Shown piece by piece: positions 47,396 to 55,636 of a stretch of DNA of 64,000 nucleotides; the first letter of the stretch is position 1, and every line of letters starts with the position of its first letter. The notes below the pieces were generated by a model, which saw only the letters and a list, made by a program, of their open reading frames with translations, was not told the origin of the DNA and made no database searches. The DNA is from Takakia lepidozioides. Lineage: Eukaryota; Streptophyta; Takakiopsida; Takakiales; Takakiaceae. The position numbers and the translations under genes are program-made. The stretch is taken from assembly GCA_030704615.1 (NCBI GenBank), contig CM060733.1, positions 54,436,001-54,500,000 on the forward strand. Reading direction: 5' to 3'.

Positions 47396-47407
47396 GCTCT
47401 GATACCA
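47396..47407 (-). other. Primer-binding site of element 2 (initiator tRNA-Met)
   Basis: TGGTATCAGAGC in element sense, two bases inside the 5' LTR, identical to the site in element 1. Confidence 0.92.
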
Positions 47408-47409
47408 AG

Positions 47410-48135
47410 TGTCGCGCACCTCACATCGGTAATCTCCCCTTCAAGTCATAGTTACTCGCTTTGATGCGCGCGCCTGACTCCCAACCTGGCCGCCGGGCCA
47501 ACTTGGAGCTTCGGCTGCTCACCGGGACATAACGGTCCCCTTTCGCTTCCCTCTAAAACCCTCCACCTAATTGGGACTAGGAGAATTCCCTTTGGTAGAT
47601 GGCAGTCCGGAACAGCTCCCCACTCTTTGGTCGCTTTCCGGCTCGCTCGCTTACTCACTAGTTTTTGGTCACCAACGGGCTTGCACCGTTCTCGGGGTTA
47701 CTACTCCCTACATATACTTCTGTAGCTGTCCGCGGGGGTTTCACAACCAGCCATGCCATTTTATGGCGAACCACCACGAAGACCCTCGATTCCCGGTGGT
47801 GAGTCGCGGTGAGTCTTGGCCCACTCACCACGGCCCCTATGGACCGTGATGAGTCCCAAGACTCCCCACGACTCCCACCACGAGGTCTCCGCTCCCATGG
47901 TGAGTCCTATGCCACCCCCACTAAGTCCCACTAAGCTACCACCACCCCTTGTGGAGCCACCCCCACCGCAACCCGGTGTGCGGGGCTCCACCTAGTGAGC
48001 GCCTCCGCTTCCCTGAGTGCCTTGGGCACTCAAGGGTGCCTCAGCCCCCCATACCTATCGCTGCCGCTGCCCCCACCACAGGGGCAGCCCCTCATGTGTC
48101 CCGACCCCCTACCCTCAAGGCAAAGGGCCGCGACA
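47410..48135 (-). repeat. 5' LTR of element 2
   Basis: 726 bp, nearly identical to 41162-41887; it has TACATATAC where the 3' LTR has TATATATAC. Confidence 0.93.
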
Positions 48136-48146
48136 CACACCCCGTA
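48136..48146 (-). other. 11-nt extension upstream of the 5' LTR, polypurine-tract-like
   Basis: In element sense the sequence between the target duplication CTTCA and the LTR start TGTCGCGG is TACGGGGTGTG. It resembles TAGGGGTGTG, which precedes the 3' LTR in this element and in element 1. It is interpreted as tract sequence left on the U3 end. Confidence 0.75.
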
Positions 48147-49287
48147 TGAAGAAGTAGACCCAACAGTTGAGGTTGAGACTACAACCAGGACATCCCAACC
48201 TGTTGGACCTAGATCAAGTGGAGCACTTGGATCACAGGCCAACATAGGTGTCGGCTCAGGGGGATCAGGCGGGCAGCTTGGATCTGGCTCTGGGGGGATA
48301 GGGAGTGTGGGAAGTAATGCAACTAGAGCTGGGGGTACTGCAAGTACAGGGAGTGCTCAGGGGCCAACACTAGGTGGAAGTTCCACCACTACAACAGCAG
48401 GTCCTCAAGGACCAGCACCAACAAGAGGACCAGCACCTGTGAGAGGGCAGGGTGTAGGGCCACAGATGGCGGTACCTCCAACACGGGCAAAGCCACCTTT
48501 TCCAATATATGTAGGAAAAGGGGATCCTGATGTACACATCAGCCAATTTGAGCACATGTGTATTGTGAACAATGAGAATGGCGATGATGCCAAAATGAGA
48601 CTGTTTCCTTGTTCACTTATCAAGAAAACAAGTGAATGGTATGCAAGGTTTCTTAACAATCATTTCCTAACCTGGAATGGCCTTAGTACAGCATTCCGAA
48701 ACAGGTTCTGGACAAGCAGAACTGAGGATGAAGTGTATGGGAGTTTACAACAGTTGAGGCAAAAGAAGCATGAAACTGTTGAAGAATATATGGAAAAGAT
48801 GGAGTTAATGATGAAAACGCTGCCTGCTGTACCAGCACCAGGATTACAGAAGACCTGGTTTGTGAGTGGATGAAGACTTGAATTACAGAAGAAAATGGAT
48901 ATGCTACCCCATAATACAGTGGAGGAGGCATTCGAAATAGCCAATAGAATTGAGCAATTGGAAATGCTCAGGAGAGATAAAAGGGATGATGATGACTCTG
49001 AAGATGAGTCAGATGAGGAAGAAGAGCAAGAAGAAGGAAAAGTTGAAGAGGGACAAATATGAAAAAAGATTGGAAGAAATCTTGAAAAAAGTACGCCACA
49101 GAGGCTGCAACACATTGGAGGAAAGGTGTTTGGTATGCAAAGTGTCAAAATGAAGACAGCTGAATGCCACATGAAGGAGAAACACTGTACTATCTGTAAA
49201 ATGGATAACCATTCTACTGAGAATTGTTATTACAACAGAAGGACAGCTACAAGAGAACCTAGGCAAGTGCATCAAGTGCAACCTTAG
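48147..49287 (+). pseudogene. Gag region of element C, 3' part with CCHC knuckle
   Basis: The frame resumes after element 2 with EEVDPTVEVETTTRTSQPVG and a Gly/Ser-rich spacer, then a capsid-type block (FPIYVGKGDPDVHISQFEHM, RLFPCSLIKKTSEWYARFLN, GLSTAFRNRFW, KKHETVEEYMEKMELMM). A stop at about 48871 is followed by NTVEEAFEIANRIEQLEML, an acidic run and a CCHC knuckle (CTICKMDNHSTENC). This is Retrotrans_gag followed by a nucleocapsid knuckle. No protease or polymerase follows on this strand. Confidence 0.7.
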
Positions 49288-49320
49288 CCAAGAAGAAACA
49301 ATGACCAGGACCACTATGGT

Positions 49321-49586
49321 AGGTTGTCTCATGTTGTGTTAGGCTGTGTCAGACTGTGTTAGATTGTGACAGGTTGTAATAGACTGTGTAAGGCTATGTA
49401 AGGCCGTGATAGGCTGTGTAAGCCTGTGACTGTTGACTGTGTGAGCCTGTCTACCACCCCCAAGGTCTGTGTCCGTCACCCCTAAGGCCTGTATTGGTCT
49501 GAGTCTACCACCCGTAGGTCTGTGCAAAATTAAGGGTACCCCACAGAATCCGTAAAATTGTCTAAGTCCCAGACAACCCTCTAACA
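49321..49586 (-). repeat. Inverted, truncated LTR related to 39117-39480
   Basis: Read on the minus strand from 49586 it starts TGTTAGAGGGTTGTCTGGGA and follows the LTR at 39117 for about 265 bp, at nearly 90 percent identity over the first 190. It includes the decamer array and breaks off at about 49321. Confidence 0.85.
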
Positions 49587-49617
49587 TTATCCCCCCCCCC
49601 CCCCCCCTTTTCAAAAA
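49587..49617 (-). other. Polypurine tract preceding the inverted LTR
   Basis: In minus-strand sense AAAAGGGGG... (17 G in the given sequence) then ATAA directly precedes TGTTAGAGGG. This is the normal place of a polypurine tract, so 49586 is a true LTR start. Confidence 0.7.
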
Positions 49618-49633
49618 GTCGTGTCCTCACGGA

Positions 49634-50211
49634 TTACTGCTTAGGATCAGCAAACCTTTGTGAACGAACATTTTTTTGCTGGTGAGAGTGCTTTGGAGGT
49701 CTCTGTGTGTGAGCCCAAGCCATGTCTGTGGCTGGTGGGGATGACTGCCGACTAGATGGAGCTGACTGCCCTACCTTTGGTTGATATGGAGGCAACTTCT
49801 CAGGCATATGAGATCCAGTATTCGAATCATCTTCCCCTCGTTGGTCGTGCGGTTTCATGACCTTATTAGAAAACTTGACTGGCATACAATGTATGCCCAC
49901 CATGTCTGGAAGCTTATACTGTAAGACTTGTGTCAACCTCTTTCGGGCAAGATTAGTGTATGTCCGCAACTCATCATTTGTATAGCTGAGTGGTGTGCCA
50001 ATGACGTTGGAAAAGTGTAACCACTTTCTGGCTTCATGCCCCTTGGGAAAGATGTGGTTAAGGCCCAAGTTCTGCAGAGCAAAAGTAACCAAGAACGGAG
50101 TTGGGGATCCTTCTGAAGCATGATCCTTACATCATACAGATATGTGTGTGGTGGAACTGGAGGTAACGTCCAATGGTCCCCATTGGAATAAGTTTGAAAC
50201 CTCATCTGCAT
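49634..50211 (-). pseudogene. Unrecognised ORF remnant upstream of the polypurine tract
   Basis: Two overlapping frames read PPVPPHTYLYDVRIMLQ then VTFALQNLGLNHIFPKGHEA, YTNDELRTYTNLARKRLTQV and a Pro/Ser/Gln-rich tail ending at the stop near 49636. Position suggests the 3' end of a retroelement polyprotein or an accessory ORF. I do not recognise a domain. There is no ATG at the left of the longer frame (it starts TTG). Confidence 0.4.
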
Positions 50212-50255
50212 CTTCTACTGCTCAGTGTGGTAGCGTAAAATAAAACAAGCTTGTA

Positions 50256-50797
50256 CATGCATTGCAAACACAAACAAATGTGATGTGGTTGGGCTTCGCC
50301 CCTTCGCACAACATTTGCTCCTAGGTCTCCAAAGCCTCCATCCCGCACCCTTGCTGTGCATATCCTGCAATCATCGCACTCCACGACACCACATCTCGTT
50401 CAGCCATACTGTCGAACACTCCCTTCATACATGTCCACAAGGGTATTGTTTTGAATGACATTTTGTACAATTATAGGTCTGACAATGGGTCCACTAGGGT
50501 AGTGTTCAGAATGACATCTGGTACAATTCTAGCTTTGACGATGTCACCACGGACCTCTTTCCCCTTTTCCAGAGCTCCCAGGCTTACACATGCATTGCAA
50601 ACACAAATAAATGTGATGTGGTTGGGCTTCGCCTCTTCGCGCAACATTTGCTCCTAGGTCTCCAAAGCCTCCATCCCGCACCCTTGCTGTGCATATCCTG
50701 CAATCATCGCACCCCACGACACCACATCTCGTTCAGCCATACTGTCGAACACTCCCTTCATACATGTCTACAAGGGTATTGTTCTTAATGATATTTT
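50256..50797. repeat. 333-bp duplicated PPR block (second copy truncated)
   Basis: CATGCATTGCAAACACAAA at 50256 recurs at 50589 and the following sequence, through the CAAGGGTATTGTT block, is nearly the same. The offset of 333 bp is 111 codons, close to one P-L-S triplet. Confidence 0.85.
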
Positions 50798-51980
50798 GGC
50801 CGCCCGGAAGTACTGCTCTAGCTCCAAGAGCCAGGTGTTGAGTGCCTTCCGATTTCGGATGCCCTTGAAGATGCCGGGTTTCTTATGCTTCACCTTAACT
50901 TTTGCCTTAGTGGAAGTGACATTAGCCGCCTTCAACATGTCTTTCAACGTCCCGCCAAACTGCGCCAACAACCCTTCCCAAAAGGCTGCTGGCATGGGAG
51001 ACATCTGTTGGTTTGTCGGAGCTCTCAGAGATTCCACGGGCTCCGACTCCTCAGATTCCTCCCGTTCTTGAGTGGCCTCATTTTCAAAAGCATGCATCGC
51101 TTCCTCAAATGGCCGCTTCCGTGACACGCCGCCCCTATCGGGCTCACCAGGATCATCATCTTTCGGGCCGTTTCGCTTTCACGGCTTGCCCGACCCCATG
51201 ATGAGGCCGATCCCAAGGACGATCGCGTACTGAACTCTAAGCTCTGATATCAAGTGTCGCACACCTCACTTTGGTAAGCTCCCCTTCAAGTCATAGTTAC
51301 TCGCTTTGATGCGCGCGCCTAACTCCCAAACTGGTTGCTTGGCCAACTCGGAGCTTCGGCTGCTCACTAGGACATAATGGTCCCCCTTTACTCCTCTACA
51401 AGACCCTCTCCCAATTTGGGCCTAGTGGAAATTCCCTTTGGTCGATGGCAGTCCGGAATAGCTCCCCACACATTGGTCGCTTTCCGGCTCGCACGCTTAC
51501 TCACTAGTTTTCGGTCACCAATGGGCTTGCACCATTCTCGGGGTTACTACTCCCTATATATATTTCTGTGACTGTCCGCGGGGGTTTCACAAACAACCAT
51601 GCCATTTTATGGCGAACCACCACGAAAACCCTCGATTCCCGGTGATGAGTCGCGGTGAGTCTTGGCCCACCCACCACGGTCCCATTGGACTGTGATGAGT
51701 CCCAAGACCCCCCACAACTCCCACCACAAGGTCTCCGCCCCCAGGGTGAGTTCTATGCCACCCCCACTAAGTCCCACTAAGCTAACACCACCCCTCGTGG
51801 AACCACCCCCACCGCAATCCGGTGTGCGGGGCTCCACCTAGTGAGCGCCTCCGCCTCCTCGAGTGCCTTGGGCACTCAAGGGTGCTTCAGCCCCCGCATC
51901 TATTGTCGCCACTGCCCTCACCACAGGGGCAGCCCCTCTCGTGTCTCGACCCCCTGCCCTCAAGGCAACGGGCCGCGACA
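50798..51980 (-). mobile_element. Truncated chromovirus: 5' LTR, primer site and start of gag (element 3)
   Basis: In minus-strand sense: LTR 51980-51255 (726 bp), a variant primer site (TGATATCAGAGC at about 51252-51241), then gag from 51198 to 50798, broken off after [16 protein letters not shown]. The gag start MGSGKP is followed at once by TGA because of a small deletion. It is more diverged from elements 1 and 2 than they are from each other. No 3' LTR or target duplication is present, so it was truncated after or during insertion into the PPR pseudogene. Confidence 0.85.
51255..51980 (-). repeat. LTR of element 3
   Basis: Ends are TGTCGCGGCCC and GTGTGCGACA; the last inverted-repeat base has changed (CGCGACA to TGCGACA). 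Confidence 0.88.
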
Positions 51981-53411
51981 TGACACCACATCTTGTTCAG
52001 CCATAGTGTTGAAAACTCCCTTCGCATCTTTGGCGTGAATCCACTTTGGATAATGTGAGTGTGCACCTGCTTTTCAGCTTCCAGTCCTTTCATCTTGATG
52101 CACTTAAGCAAGAGACAGACAAACGTATCTGAATCTGCCGAAATGCCTCCTGCATTTGGCATGAGGGTATTGTTCAGAATGACATCTGGTACAATTCCAG
52201 CTTTCGCGATGCAACCAACGAGCTAACTTACAGAATTCAATATGCATCTCAGGGCCGAGTCTGATGAGAGCGCAAAACAGGCTGAAATATGCCGAAGAAG
52301 AAGGTTCCCTCGCCACATTGTCCTTGACCTTGTGTCATGACCCATGGAGGATTTGACCGACCATCAACCCAAATGGACCTCTCGTATATGTAGTCAGGTA
52401 ATGTCGGATTGGTCTGTGAGAACCACCACGGTGTAGCTGAGCGGGCAAAGATTGACACGGCCTGCTAAGACCAAGCTGACTCTCCCAAGAACCTTATAAA
52501 CATCATGCAAAATACCAAATCAGGGTACTAACAAGAGCCAAGTGCCCACATTTGCAGGATGGACAAACTTCTTCACATCATACATTAAGAAAAAGCCACA
52601 CCGTACAATTGCGGTTGTCCCACCATCGTGACGGATCTTTACAAAACTCATGCCAGCTCTGCTCCGTGCTCCAAGGTAGCGGTTTGTGCTCGAAAATCCG
52701 ACACAGAGAGCAATCAGCATCTGGAGGCAGTATTCGGTTGACCTACTATTCTAGAAGTGGGAGCTTGGTACACAATCCTGCAATCATCGCATTCCATGAG
52801 ATCATATCTCTCTTAGGAATCCCATCAAACACTTGGTAAGCATCCACCACACTCCCGCACTTGCAGTACATGCTGATTAGAGCATTGCCCACACGGACAT
52901 CTGATTCAAATCCAGACTTTAGAATTTCACCCTCTCTCGTTGCCTAACACCAAAGAGTGCAACTGCGTCTGCCCCATGCCCTTGCTGAGAAAATCCTGCC
53001 ATCATTGCCTTCCACGAGACTACATTTTGTTCAAGCATTTCGGAAAACACTCACCGTCCATCCACTATACTGCAGCACTTGCAATACGTGCTGAGAAGGG
53101 CAGTCCCAACTCGGACATTTGACTCCAACCCTGCTTTGATGATCTTCCCGTGGAGCTGTCTGCCTTGCTCCAAGGTTGCTGGGGGTAGCACATGTGTCTG
53201 CGAACTTCCGTTACAACCGACACACAAAAACGAAGACGATGATATGGCTGACAACGACGACGTGGCATGATGACGATGATGTGGCGACGATGATGTGGCA
53301 CTATGGCACCCTATTCATGCTCCATGCTAAACTAGCTCTCGACCTTCGGTCGACGCTAGAATTTAGTGGTTATTTTAAATTTAAATTTCTATTATTTATA
53401 ACCGGGTTTAT

Positions 53412-53600
53412 AACCGGCTGGTATTAGATTGGAATACCCATCCTATTGATACCCGTCCGCAAATCGAAAGTCACACTACTATTGAGAGCCGGCGGGTATT
53501 AAAATTAAGGGAATCTTTCAATACTATGGAACCGGCTGGTATTGCAAATTAATTTCTTTTCAATACCCGGACCCGGCTGGTATTAGAAAAAGTAGTACCC
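53412..53600. repeat. Subrepeats of CCGGCTGGTATT
   Basis: Close copies of CCGGCTGGTATT occur at 53414, 53531 and 53573, with a variant GCCGGCGGGTATT near 53486, in an AT-rich setting. This resembles subterminal repeats of DNA transposons, but no element ends were defined. Confidence 0.5.
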
Positions 53601-53609
53601 GCCCAACAC

Positions 53610-54080
53610 TGGTTGGTACATGCTCACGTGAGCACGGCATGAGCACAACCCGCGGTCATAGGGGTTAAATGATTTCAAATAGGAATTACATGTTAACATG
53701 CACAGTGCATATGAGTACCTTCAGATTAATTTTCTCAGTGCGAAAATAACTTTTCAAGGGCTTAAACTGCCGATACCGGACTGAAAACCACGATTTCTGT
53801 TTTTCTGGGGTTGACCTGCAATGAATAGTCTTCATAACATCGTAACTGTTCGCATAACGTGAGGAAACCCCACGCCTCTACGGTAACATGTTTATCGTGT
53901 ATAGGTGTTACTTGTTTCTTAAGTGATGTTGTGAGGCCTATGTGAGCAGTTAAGAATAGTTTCAAAAAGTTTTTAGTTTCTCAATTTTAGTTTCACCGGA
54001 GAATATTCGAAAGGCATCTAGGGAATATACTGATTATTCGCTTGTGCTCGCGTGAGCATCTCACACGCTACCCAACCTCA
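53610..54080. mobile_element. Small element flanked by inverted GGTTGG / palindrome motifs
   Basis: The left end has GGTTGGTAC then the 14-bp palindrome TGCTCACGTGAGCA (53621-53634). The right end has TGCTCGCGTGAGCA (54045-54058) then CTACCCAACC. The ends are therefore imperfect inverted repeats about 460 bp apart. No target duplication was found. Confidence 0.4.
53762..53965 (-). pseudogene. Possible LINE reverse-transcriptase fragment
   Basis: The minus-strand frame gives CEQLRCYEDYSLQVNPRKTE then IVVFS. This resembles the FC....L.VN..KT.I..F block downstream of the catalytic site of non-LTR reverse transcriptases. It covers only about 40 residues and ends at a stop. Confidence 0.4.
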
Positions 54081-54109
54081 TCTAGACAAGTAACTCACTG
54101 GTTACCATC

Positions 54110-54280
54110 CCAAACAAAGAACATTTTATCAAAGAAGACTTGAGTCCCCACTCTCTTAACAACATATGTCCCAAATTCCGTGTTCACCTCAAGCCACAAA
54201 GGATCCCACGTCTCGATGTAGTCATCAACAGATGCCTCCACCCCATTGCTGGCTGTCAATGACACATAGAATACATGCAA
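54110..54280 (-). pseudogene. Exon-like fragment of unknown protein
   Basis: The frame reads DDYIETWDPLWLEVNTEFGT then YVVKRVGTQVFFDKMFFVWD, followed by GATG|GTAACC, a possible splice donor at 54110. The amino-acid usage is protein-like and the aromatic pattern looks conserved. I do not recognise the family and could not join it to other exons. Confidence 0.35.
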
Positions 54281-54956
54281 GCCTAACCAATAGCCATGAA
54301 CAGAATCCCTTCAAGTTTGATTATGTCATGATGAAGAGCCCAACGAACAACTCGCATGAATATCATTATGCGCATGAATATCATTATGCACAAGGATGTC
54401 ATGAGCCTCCATATGAAACTTTGAATTGACTTAATAACATGGGCTAAGTTTACATTCTGGATCGTCATTCTATCCTTGTAGTGAGGATTGTCTTCCTGCT
54501 CATTTTGATCTTGGAGCACTTAATTGGTCTGCAGGTTCATCTGCTGGTTCATTTTCAGCTTGGTCTGTAGAAGGTTCTGACCCCTTCTTCCTCTTTCTTA
54601 TTAGCCATGAACATACATAACACCAAAAATCAACTATCAAGCAACACAAGAAGTAAGGAAGAATCCTAACAGGGCCATGTTGGCACTGCATGGACTGCAA
54701 GAGGAAAGCCTTGAAATTGCGGTTGTTGATGACCTCATTTTCCAAGGCTTTTCCTCCACAAGTATGACTTAAAAAATGATGTTCTGGCCTTTTAAACATG
54801 GGAGTACCTAGATGGGGATAATTCTGAGCTATAAAAGAGGGTAGGATGGTGGGAGAATAACCTGCATAGGGGTAAGTCCTAGTTCGAGGGCGGTTTCTGC
54901 GGGGCTGAAGGAAGAAGAGGGAGCTCGCGGTTTGAAGGTCCTGCTGTTCTGAGTGG

Positions 54957-55594
54957 ATGCAAGGTCGGAGGCGGTTGGCAGGAAGGATGATAGAGCCGAG
55001 CTCGTTTGATGCGATAGTGCTGGGCACGGGTCTTCCAGAGTCCATGCTGGCGGCGGCCATAGCTGCTTCAGGCCGATCTGTGCTGCATCTAGACTCGTAT
55101 GATTTCTACGGACGGAACTGGGCATCTCTCTCCTTCTCTCAGATTTCTTCTTTCGGCGCATCTGGGGGAGACATTGACATCCCTCCTCCCCTGCGTACAC
55201 CAGCCATCGCTGATAATTTCTTACAAGAAGATGGAAACCCTAACTCTCTGGACTTGGGGCTTGCAAATACAGGCGGTACGGTTGCAAATGGAAATGCAGG
55301 AGCGCAACAAGAAGATGGGATTCTGGGAAATGGGTTGCTAGAAACGAGAGCTTCTGATGGCGAAACCCCTCAGGATAGCCATGGAGGTGGTGGGAATCGA
55401 GAGCCACCATTATGGCTCGGAGAGGCCATTGAGTCGGAGCTGGCAGAAGCGGGTTTGGAGGCAATTGACATTAGAGTTGAACCCTCTTTATATTCTGATG
55501 TAAAGGTGTCTTCGCCGGATGGAGCGGCGCTTGGGCCGCTGCATAGATACTTCCTGGATTTGGCAGGTTAGTATTTGATCTTGCTGGCTGGAGT

Positions 55595-55636
<42 letters not shown>

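Larger units (their letters stand above)
41162..48146 (-). mobile_element. Ty3/Gypsy chromovirus with intact Gag-Pol frame (element 2)
   Basis: Minus-strand element with LTRs at 47410-48135 (5') and 41162-41887 (3'), an initiator-Met primer site at 47407-47396 and a 1520-codon open Gag-Pol. Flanking TGAAG at 41157-41161 and 48147-48151 is the target duplication (CTTCA in element sense). Between the 5' LTR and its duplication are 11 extra bases (48136-48146). The two LTRs differ at about nine or ten positions by eye, roughly 1.3 percent. The element sits inside the gag of element C and is potentially autonomous. Confidence 0.93.
50230..53255 (-). pseudogene. PLS-class PPR gene, decayed and interrupted
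   Basis: Starting at 53255 on the minus strand the frames give LEQGRQLHGKIIKAGLESNV, VGTALLSTYCKCCSIVDG, then ADSDTFVCLLLKCIKMKGL and EKQVHTHIIQSGFTPKM near 52100, and NNTLVDMY with PNHITFVCVCNAC-type units below 50800. These are consecutive PLS-type PPR motifs of the plant organellar RNA-editing family. Many stops and frame changes are present. A chromovirus fragment occupies 50798-51980 and a 333-bp unit is duplicated at its left. No E/DYW end was recognised. Confidence 0.65.

Noticed and set aside
39117-49586. Interpretation as a foldback or Mutator-like transposon with long terminal inverted repeats
   Set aside because: A primer-site-like sequence after the left arm and a polypurine tract before the right arm indicate LTRs; no flanking target duplication was seen. 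Kept as an alternative in the findings.
54500-55060. 186-residue open frame on the minus strand opposite the REP start
   Set aside because: It overlaps REP exon 1 in antisense and has no recognisable domain. REP coding sense is clear on the plus strand.
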